64,000 bases of DNA. Source: DATBIS01 sp036556805 (GTDB lineage: Bacteria; Actinomycetota; UBA4738; HRBIN12). Of the stretch, positions 44,370 to 52,172 are shown piece after piece; positions within the stretch are counted from its first letter, which is position 1; the number at the start of each line of letters is the position of its first letter. Location of the stretch: contig DATBIS010000005.1 of the NCBI GenBank assembly GCA_036556805.1, positions 1 through 64,000 of the forward strand, written 5' to 3'. The notes under the pieces are model-generated. The model was not told the DNA's origin and did not search any database. It saw only the letters and a list, made by a program, of their open reading frames with translations. Made by a program: the position numbers and the translations under genes.

Positions 44370-44882
44370 ATGAGTCGTTCGTTTCTCGAACCCGCATTCG
44401 CACACCACGTCTGGGCAACGCTTCGCGTGATCGATGCTTGTGTCGATCTGAGCGACGACGAGCTCCAGACCAACGTCCCCGGCACGCGTGGACCGATGCT
44501 CGCGACGCTTCGCCACGTCGTCGAAGGCGACGCGAACGACCTGTTCATCCTGACCGGCGACCGCGCCTACGACGTCGACGTGGAGCCGATGTCGCTCGCC
44601 GAGGTCCGCTCGCTGATGGAGCGCACGGGCGCCGGATGGGCGCAGCTCGTTGCCGGAGCGCCCGATCTCGATGCCGTCGTGCGGGAGATCGACGACACCG
44701 ATGGTTATCAGCGGTGGGCCCCAGTCGGACTCAGGCTCGCAGGAACGCTGGAGCACGGCATCGACCATCGCAGTCAGATCTGTACCGCCCTCACGACGCT
44801 CGGCATGGACCCACCCAAGATCGACGTCATGAGCTTCGGCCTGGACGTCGGCCGAGTCCGGGAGAAGATGCCGGACTCGTAG
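44370..44882 (+). CDS. DinB-family four-helix protein
   Basis: A 170-residue DinB/YfiT-type helical bundle. The metal-binding histidines are in the N-terminal AFAHHVWATL, the central LRHVVEGD and the late LEHGIDHRSQI. These proteins bind a divalent metal and often act as thiol transferases, for example mycothiol- or bacillithiol-dependent enzymes. ATG 44370 follows GAGAGGAG. The TetR gene starts 113 nt after its stop, behind its own promoter. Confidence 0.85.
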   Translation: MSRSFLEPAFAHHVWATLRVIDACVDLSDDELQTNVPGTRGPMLATLRHVVEGDANDLFILTGDRAYDVDVEPMSLAEVRSLMERTGAGWAQLVAGAPDLDAVVREIDDTDGYQRWAPVGLRLAGTLEHGIDHRSQICTALTTLGMDPPKIDVMSFGLDVGRVREKMPDS

Positions 44883-44945
44883 TGCGGTGACCGCGCCGTC
44901 CCACGCGACGCGCCGCGGGTCGGCAACATGACGGAACTGGTGGTG

Positions 44946-44966
44946 TATTATGACTGACTAGTCAGT
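44946..44966 (+). promoter_or_regulatory. -10 box and TetR operator
   Basis: TATTAT (44946-44951) is directly followed by the perfect 14-bp palindrome ACTGACTAGTCAGT (44953-44966). This is the classic form of an autoregulatory TetR operator. It sits between the -10 and the TetR start. Confidence 0.7.
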
Positions 44967-44995
44967 TTATACGGCCGGAATGGCTGAGGAGGTTC

Positions 44996-45592
44996 GTGCC
45001 CCGTCTCGCCGAAGCAGCACGCACGGAACGGCGACAGCACCTGATCGACGCGGGGTGGCGCTGCGCATCCGTGCAGGGCTTCCGATCGCTCACCGTCGAT
45101 GACGTGTGCGCCGAGGCCGGCGTGTCGAAGGGAGCCTTCTACCTCTACTTCGACCAGAAGCAGGACCTGCTGCTCGCGCTGCTTGAGGACGACGCCGCCG
45201 GCGTGGACGCGATCATGCAAGCACTGGAGCGCTCGCGGGCAAGCGGCGTGGAGCGCCTCCGTCGTCTCGTTCGGGCCGAGCTCGAACGCGGGGACGACAT
45301 CGCAAGGCTTCAGGTTCGGGCTGATCTTTGGGCCGAGATGTCCTCGAATCCCAACCTTCGGGAGCGGTTCGCGGAGGTCGTGCGCCGACGCCGACTCGTC
45401 TTGCGATCGTGGATCGACGAGGCGATCGAGGCCGGCGAGCTCATCGACATCCCCCCCAACGCTCTCGCGGCGATCCTACTGGCCCTGGGCGACGGGCTGA
45501 TGCTCCATGCGGGTCTCGATCCGTCGGGTTTTCGTTGGACGAACGTCAGCCGGGCCTTGGACGCCATCCTCGAAGGGATTGCTCGCGCATGA
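44996..45592 (+). CDS. TetR-family transcriptional regulator
   Basis: A 198-residue repressor. The TetR helix-turn-helix is FRSLTVDDVCAEAGVSKGAF followed by YLYFDQKQDLLLALL (about 29-64); the remainder is a helical ligand domain. GTG 44996 is preceded by GAGGAGG. It probably represses its own operon through the palindrome 30 nt upstream. Its stop overlaps a 31-codon ORF (ATGA), which in turn overlaps the ClC channel gene, so the channel may be under its control. Confidence 0.93.
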   Translation: MPRLAEAARTERRQHLIDAGWRCASVQGFRSLTVDDVCAEAGVSKGAFYLYFDQKQDLLLALLEDDAAGVDAIMQALERSRASGVERLRRLVRAELERGDDIARLQVRADLWAEMSSNPNLRERFAEVVRRRRLVLRSWIDEAIEAGELIDIPPNALAAILLALGDGLMLHAGLDPSGFRWTNVSRALDAILEGIARA

Positions 45593-45684
45593 CCGGCCGG
45601 CCTTCATGGATCGGATGGGATGGCAGCGTCGTGCGCGTTCCTGTCCACGAGAGCGAGCGCCGATCCGGCTCCGCGATCGGATGA
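45589..45684 (+). CDS. Possible 31-residue coupled peptide
   Basis: ATG 45589 overlaps the TetR stop (ATGA) and its own TGA overlaps ATG 45681 of the ClC gene (ATGA). The peptide (MTGRPSWIGWDG...SGSAIG) has no membrane segment and no recognised family. The double overlap fits either a translated linker that hands ribosomes to the channel gene or a real small protein. Confidence 0.4.
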   Translation: MTGRPSWIGWDGSVVRVPVHESERRSGSAIG

Positions 45685-47732
45685 AGCGAGAGATGCGCTT
45701 CCTCGGGCTGGCCTCGGCTCGGTTGCGCCGGGCCGGCTACCTTCGGAAGTGGCTCGTCCTCGGCGTCCTCATCGGCATCGTCGCGGGCTTCGGAGCGATC
45801 GCGTTCAGCGCGGCGCTCCGCTGGGCCACGCACCTGCTGCTGGGCGTCATCGGCGGCTACACGCCTCCGGCCCCGGCCGGCGAAGGCGCGACGTTGGGCT
45901 CGGGCTCCCACTTCACGCGGCCGTGGGCGATCCCATTCGTGGTGGGGCTCGGCGGCCTGGTCTCCGGCATCCTTGTCTTCGGCTTCGCGCCAGAGGCCGA
46001 AGGTCACGGGACGGACGCGGCCGTCGGTGCCGTCCATCACGGCCCGAAAGGCATCCGCGGTCGGGTCTCCTTCGTGAAGATCCTGGCCTCCGCCATCACG
46101 ATCGGCTCGGGTGGTTCCGGAGGGCGAGAGGGGCCCACCGCTCAAATCAGCGCGGGTTTCGGCTCGATGCTCGGCCGCTGGCTCGATCTCACGCCGTCCG
46201 ATGCGAGGATCGCGGTGACGGTCGGCATCGGCTCGGGGATCGGGGCCATCTTCCGCGCACCGCTCGGCGGGGCGGTGCTCGGGGCTGAGGTGCTCTACCG
46301 CGAGGACGTGGAGGCCGATGCCCTCATTCCGTCGCTGATCGCCTCGATCGTCGGCTTTGCCGTGTTCGGCGCGGCGGAAGGCTTCTCCCCGATCTTCGGC
46401 ACGACCGGATATCACTTCCACCAACCGGCCGAGCTCATCTACTACGCGGTGATCGGCGTGACGGGCGGGCTCCTCGGCCGCTTGTACGCGAGGTCCTTCT
46501 ACGGCCTCGCTCACCTGAATCGAAGGGTGCCGGGGAGCCCGCTGATCAAGCCCGCCGTCGCGGGCCTGATGGTCGGCGTCATCGCGCTCGTCGTGCCCGA
46601 GGTGCTCGCAACCGGCTACGGTTGGGTGCAGGTCGCGATGACCGGGGCGATCCTCACGCTCCCGTTGTGGGTGGTGATCGCGCTGCCGTTCGCGAAGATC
46701 CTGGCGACCTCGCTGTCCATCGGATCGGGCGGATCCGGCGGCATCTTCGGGCCGGGGATGGTGATCGGTGGATTCCTCGGGGCCGCCGTCTGGAGGCTTG
46801 CGCACGACCTTCCCGCCGTGCCCCATTCGCCCGCTCCGTTCGTCGTCGTCGGCATGATCGCTTGCTTCGGCAGCATCGCGCACGCGCCGCTCGCCGTGAT
46901 GCTCATGGTGGCCGAGATGACGGGGACCCTCGAGATGTTGGCGCCCGCCATGGTTGCCGTCGGTCTGGCGTCGGTGGTGGTTGGGGACGCGACGATCTAC
47001 GAGAGCCAGCTTCGCAACCGAACCGAGTCTCCGGCGCACCGTTTCCGGTTCGGCCTGCCGCTGCTGGCTTCCCTTCCGGTCACGGAGGCCATGCGTCCGC
47101 CCCGCCTCGTGCTCGCCCAAGACGTGACGGCGCGGGAGGCCTGCGAGCAGCTCGTCGAGCTCGGCCTTGCGGGAGCGCCGATCGGGGACCGGAGCGGCGT
47201 CTATCAGGGCTCGGTGGACGTCGATCTCGTCGCGAGCGCCGATCCCGAAGGGCGCGTGGGCTCACTGACCGACGGCCACCACTCGTCCGTGCCGGACGAT
47301 GCCACCCTCGACGCGGTGGTCGAGATCTTCTCCACGGAACACGTGGCCTGGGTGCCGATCCTGGATGCCGAGCGACGCATCGTCGGCATCGTGAGCACGG
47401 CCGACCTGATCGGAGCCTACCGACACTCGCTCGCCGCGAGCCTTCGAAGCCTCCGCTCGATCTTCTCCGGATCCATCCTCGTCGAGGGAGAGGTTCGATC
47501 CGGCTCCGAGGCCGTGGATCGAACGATCGCCGACGCAGGATGGCCTCCTGGCACGGTCGTGGTCGCGATCCAGCGTGGCGAGCAGCTGATCTTCCCCGAG
47601 CCGACCACGACGATCCGGGAGGACGACGTCCTCAGCGCGCTCGTGCCGAGCTCGGCGGAGCAACGGCTTCGCCGCGCTCTTGGAGCCGAGTCGGAACCGG
47701 ACGAGGGCGCGATGGACGTGCCGATGGTCTGA
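45681..47732 (+). CDS. ClC-family chloride channel/transporter with CBS domains
   Basis: A 683-residue ClC protein. Selectivity-filter motifs are GSGGSGGREGP (about 146-156), GIGSGIGAIFRAPLGG and GSGGSGGIFGPGM; the gating Glu is in GREGP. A pair of CBS-like segments follows (about 470-590), then a TrkA-C-like tail with GWPPGTVVVAIQRGEQLIFP. It moves chloride or another anion across the membrane. ATG 45681 is favoured by the ATGA overlap with the small ORF; ATG 45693 is an alternative. Confidence 0.92.
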   Translation: MKREMRFLGLASARLRRAGYLRKWLVLGVLIGIVAGFGAIAFSAALRWATHLLLGVIGGYTPPAPAGEGATLGSGSHFTRPWAIPFVVGLGGLVSGILVFGFAPEAEGHGTDAAVGAVHHGPKGIRGRVSFVKILASAITIGSGGSGGREGPTAQISAGFGSMLGRWLDLTPSDARIAVTVGIGSGIGAIFRAPLGGAVLGAEVLYREDVEADALIPSLIASIVGFAVFGAAEGFSPIFGTTGYHFHQPAELIYYAVIGVTGGLLGRLYARSFYGLAHLNRRVPGSPLIKPAVAGLMVGVIALVVPEVLATGYGWVQVAMTGAILTLPLWVVIALPFAKILATSLSIGSGGSGGIFGPGMVIGGFLGAAVWRLAHDLPAVPHSPAPFVVVGMIACFGSIAHAPLAVMLMVAEMTGTLEMLAPAMVAVGLASVVVGDATIYESQLRNRTESPAHRFRFGLPLLASLPVTEAMRPPRLVLAQDVTAREACEQLVELGLAGAPIGDRSGVYQGSVDVDLVASADPEGRVGSLTDGHHSSVPDDATLDAVVEIFSTEHVAWVPILDAERRIVGIVSTADLIGAYRHSLAASLRSLRSIFSGSILVEGEVRSGSEAVDRTIADAGWPPGTVVVAIQRGEQLIFPEPTTTIREDDVLSALVPSSAEQRLRRALGAESEPDEGAMDVPMV

Positions 47733-47934
47733 CCTGGCGAAACGAGAAGAGCGTGAGCACGCCTCGGGTGATCGAGGCGGCCGCGGCGGTCACATGAAAC
47801 TCCCCCTCGAAACACGGTGATGTGGAGGCGCTCGCCCGACGGTGGGCATGCACGCCGTGCTGACACGCGTTGACCGAAGCGATGGGCGATGTCATCGTCC
47901 CCGGGGAGTCGATCTGGCACGGGCAGGGATGATC

Positions 47935-49296
47935 ATGACCGGATTCGATAGTGACCTGGTTCTGCCCGCTGACCCCGCCTATCACGAGCTACGCAAGAGC
48001 TGGAACTCCATGATCGACCGGCGACCCGCGGCGATCGCGCGGTGTCGACAGGTATCCGACGTCGTTGGGGCGCTCAAGCACGCCGGTCAAGAGGGGCTGG
48101 AGGTGGCGGTCCGGGGAGGTGGCCACAGCGTGTCCGGCCTCTCGTCGACCGACGGCGGGATCCAGATCGATCTCCGCCCGATGAATCGGATCGAGGTCGA
48201 TCCCGCAGCCAGGCGCGCGCGCGTGCAGGGCGGAGCGCTCATCCGCGACCTGGATCGCGAGACCCATGCATTCGGTCTTGCGACGACCGGGGGCCTCGTC
48301 TCGCACACCGGGGTCGGCGGACTGACCCTGGGTGGTGGCTACGGGGCGCTCGCACGAAGCCACGGGCTCGCGTGCGACAACCTCGTCGCCGTGGAGATCG
48401 TCACGGCCGAGGGCAGGGTAGTGCGAAGCACGGAGAGCGAAGTTCCGGAGCTGCTTTGGGGTCTCCGCGGTGGCGGCGGCAACTTCGGGATCGTCACGGA
48501 GTTCGAGTTCCGACTCCACCCCGTGGAGTGGATCGTGTCGGGTTCGATGGAGTTCGACATCGATCGCGGAGCGCAGCTGTTCCGCGCCTACCGCGATGTC
48601 GCGGCCGACGCAGATCGTCGGTACCTGAGCGCCTTCGATTTCAGCGGAGGTCGCGCCGCGCGTCCCGGCTCCGGTGAGCCCGCGCTCTCTCCACCTGCCG
48701 TCGGGTTGTGGTACACGTTCGTTGGCTCGGATCTCGAGGCGGGTGCCGCGTTCGCCGATGCGCTCCGCAAGGTTGCCAAGCCCCTTCAGGAGGATGCCGA
48801 GGTGAAGGCATATCCTTCCATGCAGGCTGAAGGCGACGAAGGCTCGATGAGACCGGGCCGTCGCCAGTACTGGAAGGCCTCCCTGCTCCGGGAGCTCTCC
48901 GATGCGATGATCGATGCGTTCTTCGAGCGAGGGGAGCGACTCGTGGGCACGCCATGCTGGCAAGAGGTCGTTTCCCTCGGGGGCGCCATCTCGGACATCG
49001 GTGAAGGCGACACCGCCTACAGCAACCGCGACGCCGCCTTCGACCTCATCGTCGGTGCCTCGTGGGACGACCCAGAGGAGGACCAGCTCTCCATGTCGCT
49101 CTGCCGGGAGACCTGGCGGCTGATGACGCCATTCTCGAGTGGCGTGTACGTCAACAACCTGGGAGAGGATGCTCAAGAGCGGGTCGCTGAGGCCTACGGT
49201 GCGAGCAAGCTTGCGCGGCTCGTGACCCTGAAGGACCGGTGGGATCCCACCAACGTGTTCCACCTGAACGCCAACATCAAGCCGTCTGCATCCTGA
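47935..49296 (+). CDS. BBE-type FAD-dependent oxidase
   Basis: A 453-residue flavoenzyme of the berberine-bridge / PCMH family. VRGGGHSVSGLS carries the histidine (H64) expected to bind FAD covalently; the PCMH core continues through GGLVSHTGVGGLTLGGGYG. The C-terminal BBE motif is YVNNLGEDAQERVAEAYG...FHLNANIKP. It oxidises a sugar, alcohol or heterocycle with O2 or another acceptor. ATG 47935 has AGGG 6 nt upstream; ATG 47929 is also possible. Confidence 0.9.
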   Translation: MTGFDSDLVLPADPAYHELRKSWNSMIDRRPAAIARCRQVSDVVGALKHAGQEGLEVAVRGGGHSVSGLSSTDGGIQIDLRPMNRIEVDPAARRARVQGGALIRDLDRETHAFGLATTGGLVSHTGVGGLTLGGGYGALARSHGLACDNLVAVEIVTAEGRVVRSTESEVPELLWGLRGGGGNFGIVTEFEFRLHPVEWIVSGSMEFDIDRGAQLFRAYRDVAADADRRYLSAFDFSGGRAARPGSGEPALSPPAVGLWYTFVGSDLEAGAAFADALRKVAKPLQEDAEVKAYPSMQAEGDEGSMRPGRRQYWKASLLRELSDAMIDAFFERGERLVGTPCWQEVVSLGGAISDIGEGDTAYSNRDAAFDLIVGASWDDPEEDQLSMSLCRETWRLMTPFSSGVYVNNLGEDAQERVAEAYGASKLARLVTLKDRWDPTNVFHLNANIKPSAS

Positions 49297-49392
49297 CCCC
49301 GATCTCCGACGGATTCGCTCGCCTTGACGCGGTGAGGCTGCGGAGAGGGGATGTGGAGGTCGGGCCCCCTCGAACCCTCGCCGATTTCACCA

Positions 49393-49487
49393 GCGGAGGC
49401 GGACGGGAATCGAACCCGCCTGGGAGCTCTCGCCCCCACTACGGTTTTGAAGACCGCGGGGCCCACCAGGAACCCTGACGCCTCCGC
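49393..49487 (-). tRNA. selC: tRNA-Sec (UCA), selenocysteine tRNA
   Basis: 95 nt. An 8-bp acceptor stem GCGGAGGC/GCCTCCGC, an anticodon stem-loop GCGGT-CTTCAAA-ACCGT with anticodon TCA (reads UGA), a long variable arm (about 18 nt) and a T-arm GCGGG-TTCGATT-CCCGT. The length equals the E. coli selC product. TATGCT (complement of 49493-49498) lies 5 nt upstream, so transcription may begin at or near G1. It implies selenocysteine insertion; selA, selB and selD must lie elsewhere. Confidence 0.93.
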
Positions 49488-49600
49488 AGCCGAGCATACT
49501 CGCGACCCTTAGCCGCCCCTTTACGAAGGGTTGGACGAGCGCTGAGGGCGCCCTCCGCAGACTGCGCGTAGTACGAGCAGTCGAGAGAAGGAGGGGAGCC

Positions 49601-49990
49601 ATGGTGGGAAGGACGGTTCGGACGATGCTTGCCGGGCTCGTGGTGCTCGCGGCGTTCTCGCTGGCGCCGACCGCGTCGGCGAAGGCCGCCGACGTGATCA
49701 AGGAGGGGTCCTGCAGCGACTCGAGCGACTGGAAGCTCAAGCTGAAGACCGAGGACACCGGGATTGAGGTTGAGTTCGAGGTGGACTCGAACGTCAACGG
49801 CCAGACCTGGAAGGTGAAGATCTTCGAGAACGGCGAAAGGATCTTCAACAAGAACCGCACGACCAAGGCGCCGAGCGGATCCTTCGAGGTGAAGATCACG
49901 GCCGACGACAGGCCGGGCGTCGATCACTTCCGAGGTCGGGCCAAGAACCCCGACACGGGCGAGCTCTGCGTGGGCAAGGCTCACATCTAG
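49601..49990 (+). CDS. Small secreted protein, unknown function
   Basis: A 129-residue protein with an N-terminal signal peptide (cleavage near ASAKA, about 27-29) and an acidic, beta-rich mature part rich in Lys, Asp and Thr. Two cysteines (C38, C123) could form a disulphide. It starts behind a strong GAGAAGGAGGGGAG Shine-Dalgarno. It lies just upstream of a strong terminator, so it is a monocistronic unit. I do not recognise the family; a secreted binding or adhesion role is only a guess. Confidence 0.75.
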   Translation: MVGRTVRTMLAGLVVLAAFSLAPTASAKAADVIKEGSCSDSSDWKLKLKTEDTGIEVEFEVDSNVNGQTWKVKIFENGERIFNKNRTTKAPSGSFEVKITADDRPGVDHFRGRAKNPDTGELCVGKAHI

Positions 49991-50003
49991 GAACAAGCAC
50001 GGT

Positions 50004-50036
50004 GGGAAGCCCCGGGCCGAAGGCCCGGGGCTTCCC
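50004..50036 (+). terminator. Strong hairpin terminator after the small secreted protein gene
   Basis: A perfect 15-bp stem, GGGAAGCCCCGGGCC and its complement, with a GAA loop, starting 14 nt after the stop. Confidence 0.75.
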
Positions 50037-50097
50037 GGTGCCCGGCCCGATCATGCCGGTCGGGAGTACGCTCCCGGGACGAGCCGGGAGGTGGCGG

Positions 50098-50535
50098 ATG
50101 AAGGTCGAACGGACCATCTCGATCGAGCGACCCCCAAGTGAGGTCTTCGATCTCATCTCGGACGTTCGCAACGACCCCAAGTGGCACACCGACGTCCTGG
50201 AGGTGCGATCGTCGACCGGGACCGTCGGCGAGGGGACCGTCTTCCAGGTGAAGGTCAAGCCCTCGATGGGAGTCTCTCGCGGCACGATGACGGTTGCCCG
50301 GTTCGAGCCGGGGCACCTCGTCGAGTTCAGCGGCCGGATGGGGAAGATGTCGCCGACGGTGACGACCATCTGCGAACCCGAGGGAACGGGCACCCGCGTC
50401 ACGCGCCGCGTCGAGATGGTGCCGCCCGGAGTCATGCGGATCATGAGTCCGCTCATGAGCCGGATGATCGGCAAGTCGAACGAGGGGTTCCTCGTGAATC
50501 TGAAGCGGCTCCTCGAGGGTTCGAACGCCGACTAG
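50098..50535 (+). CDS. SRPBCC (polyketide cyclase/START-fold) protein
   Basis: A 145-residue START-like protein. The opening VERTISIERPPSEVFDLISDV, WHTDVLEV and a C-terminal helix ending NLKRLLEG mark the polyketide_cyc2 / COG3832-like superfamily, which binds hydrophobic ligands. ATG 50098 follows GGGAGG. The stop lies inside the palindrome that begins the PadR promoter. It is probably transcribed separately from the PadR gene. Confidence 0.8.
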   Translation: MKVERTISIERPPSEVFDLISDVRNDPKWHTDVLEVRSSTGTVGEGTVFQVKVKPSMGVSRGTMTVARFEPGHLVEFSGRMGKMSPTVTTICEPEGTGTRVTRRVEMVPPGVMRIMSPLMSRMIGKSNEGFLVNLKRLLEGSNAD

Positions 50536-50553
50536 TCCATGATGGACTAGTAT
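50531..50553 (+). promoter_or_regulatory. PadR operator and -10 box
   Basis: A perfect 10-1-10 inverted repeat, arms ACTAGTCCAT / ATGGACTAGT (50531-50551), overlaps TAGTAT (50548-50553), a -10 box 21 nt before the PadR GTG. It suits an autoregulatory PadR site. Confidence 0.65.
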
Positions 50554-50573
50554 CCCCGTCGACGGGAGGGGAC

Positions 50574-51122
50574 GTGGCGTCGAAGGTCGAGGTCGTGGTG
50601 CTGGGTCTGCTGGAGGAGGGGGGGCCCGCGCACGGCTACGCGCTGCTCGAGCGATTGCGCGACCGGTCGATGGGCTTCTGGGTCGAGGTGGGGAAGGCCT
50701 CGGTGTATCAGTCCCTCCGACGTCTGGAGCGCGAGGGATTCGTGACCGGGCGCGAGCAGGACGGTGAAGTCGGCCCCGACCGGCGCGTGTTCCGGATCAC
50801 GGGTTCCGGGAGGAAGCGTCTCCGCGACGCCGCGACGGAGCTCGCGGGGGACCGCGCACTCTCGGACACGACGGCGGGCGCCGCGCTCGGGGTCGCGAAC
50901 GCCCTCCCCGTCGGAGGACGACGCCGGCTCGCCGAGGCGCGCGAGCAAGCGCTCCGGGACCTCCTCGACGCCGTCGGGGCCGAGCGGGACCGGCTCGCGA
51001 GCGAACCCGAGTCGGCGAGCGGCACCGCCGACGCGATGCTGGCGCGCGAACAGGCGCTCGCGGAGGCCGAGCTCGTGTGGCTGCGCGCGTTCCGCCGTTC
51101 GATCGGAAACGCCACGCCCTAA
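50574..51122 (+). CDS. PadR-family transcriptional regulator
   Basis: A 182-residue winged-helix regulator. The PadR domain spans 1-85 (VLGLLEEGGPAHGYALLERL, KASVYQSLRRLEREGFV, VFRITGSGRKRL), followed by a helical dimerisation tail (about 95-175). GTG 50574 follows GGGAGGGG. PadR proteins usually repress stress or transport genes, often their own. The adjacent perfect palindrome supports autoregulation; the HAD gene downstream has a separate leaderless promoter. Confidence 0.9.
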   Translation: MASKVEVVVLGLLEEGGPAHGYALLERLRDRSMGFWVEVGKASVYQSLRRLEREGFVTGREQDGEVGPDRRVFRITGSGRKRLRDAATELAGDRALSDTTAGAALGVANALPVGGRRRLAEAREQALRDLLDAVGAERDRLASEPESASGTADAMLAREQALAEAELVWLRAFRRSIGNATP

Positions 51123-51146
51123 GGCTTCGGCGTCGGCCTGCCGTTC

Positions 51147-51152
51147 TACGAT
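51147..51152 (+). promoter_or_regulatory. -10 box of a leaderless transcript
   Basis: TACGAT ends 6 nt before ATG 51159 of the HAD gene. Confidence 0.45.
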
Positions 51153-51158
51153 GGGACG

Positions 51159-51962
51159 ATGATGGAAGCGGCCTTCTTCGATCTCGACAAGACGATCATC
51201 TCGCGGTCGTCGTCGCTCGCGCTCTCGCGGCCGATGTACCGGGCCGGCCTCGTCTCGCGCGGACAGCTGCTGCGCGGCGCGTACGCGCAGATGGTGTACC
51301 TCCTCGTCGGGGCCGACGAGAAGAAGATGGAGCGCCTCAAGGAAGGCATGCTCGCGCTCACGAAGGGATGGGATCGCGTGCAGGTCGAGGAGCTCGTGCG
51401 CGACGTGATCCTCGAGGTCATCGACCCGTACGTCTACCAGGAGGCCCTCGACCTGATGGAGCTCCATCGCAGCGAGGGCCGCAGGATCTACATCGTCTCG
51501 AGCTCGCCCGAAGAGGTCGTGCGCCCGCTCGCGGCGCACTTCGGCGTCTCGGGCGTCATCGCCACGCGCGCCGAGGTGGACGAGACCGGCCGCTACACCG
51601 GCGAGCTCGACTTCTACTGCTACGGCGAGCAGAAGGCCGAGGCCGTTCGCGAGCTCGCCGAGCGCGTCGGGATCGACCTCGACCGATCGTACGCGTACAC
51701 GGACTCGATCACCGACCTGCCGCTGCTGGAGGCCGTCGGCAACCCCATCGCGGTGAACCCCGATCGCGAGCTTCGGCGCGCGGCGGAGGAGCGCGACTGG
51801 CCCGTGCGCGACTTCCACCGGCCCGTCCGGCTCCGGACCCGCATCGCCGACGCCGTGCCGAAGTCCACGCTGTCGGTCGCCGCGGGACTCGGCGCGGCGG
51901 CGATCGCGGCGATCCTGCTCTGGGTGGTGCTCCGCTCCAAGGCCTCCGGCCGTCGCGCCTGA
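51159..51962 (+). CDS. HAD-IB family hydrolase (SerB-like) with C-terminal membrane anchor
   Basis: A 267-residue HAD phosphatase. Motif I is FFDLDKT (D8, D10), motif II IVSSSPEEVV (about 110-119), motif III K near 158, motif IV YTDSITDLPLL. It resembles the TIGR01490/CicA group that dephosphorylates phosphoserine-like or lipid phosphates. A single transmembrane helix (about 240-257) ends the protein, so the catalytic part is anchored at the membrane. ATG 51159 and the adjacent ATG 51162 are both possible starts. Confidence 0.87.
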   Translation: MMEAAFFDLDKTIISRSSSLALSRPMYRAGLVSRGQLLRGAYAQMVYLLVGADEKKMERLKEGMLALTKGWDRVQVEELVRDVILEVIDPYVYQEALDLMELHRSEGRRIYIVSSSPEEVVRPLAAHFGVSGVIATRAEVDETGRYTGELDFYCYGEQKAEAVRELAERVGIDLDRSYAYTDSITDLPLLEAVGNPIAVNPDRELRRAAEERDWPVRDFHRPVRLRTRIADAVPKSTLSVAAGLGAAAIAAILLWVVLRSKASGRRA

Positions 51963-52040
51963 CGAGCCGCCGCGTCCTGCTGCGTTGCGCACCTCCGTCG
52001 AACGGGTGTAGGTTCGAGATGGTCGTCTTCGAGCGACCAC

Positions 52041-52152
52041 GAGGGGAGCAGAACCCACGCGCGTTCTGCCGCGGGAGGCATGCTCAGGCCCCGGGGGCGG
52101 TTCGCCGCCCGGCGCCCGAGCACGTGCACACGCGCTGCTATCTGCTCCCCTC
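52041..52152. repeat. 112-nt structured intergenic element closed by an 11-nt inverted repeat
   Basis: GAGGGGAGCAG (52041-52051) and its exact complement CTGCTCCCCTC (52142-52152) enclose further hairpins (GCAGAAC/GTTCTGC with an 8-nt loop; GGGCGG-TTCG-CCGCCC). It lies between the convergent HAD and M15 genes, so it is probably a two-way terminator; a small RNA is the alternative. Confidence 0.45.
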
Positions 52153-52172
52153 TTCTTTGTGTCCGATCCGCG

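Noticed and set aside
52041..52152. SRP, RNase P or 6S RNA in the structured element
   Set aside because: The SRP apical motif and RNase P conserved blocks are absent; nothing matches 6S strongly.
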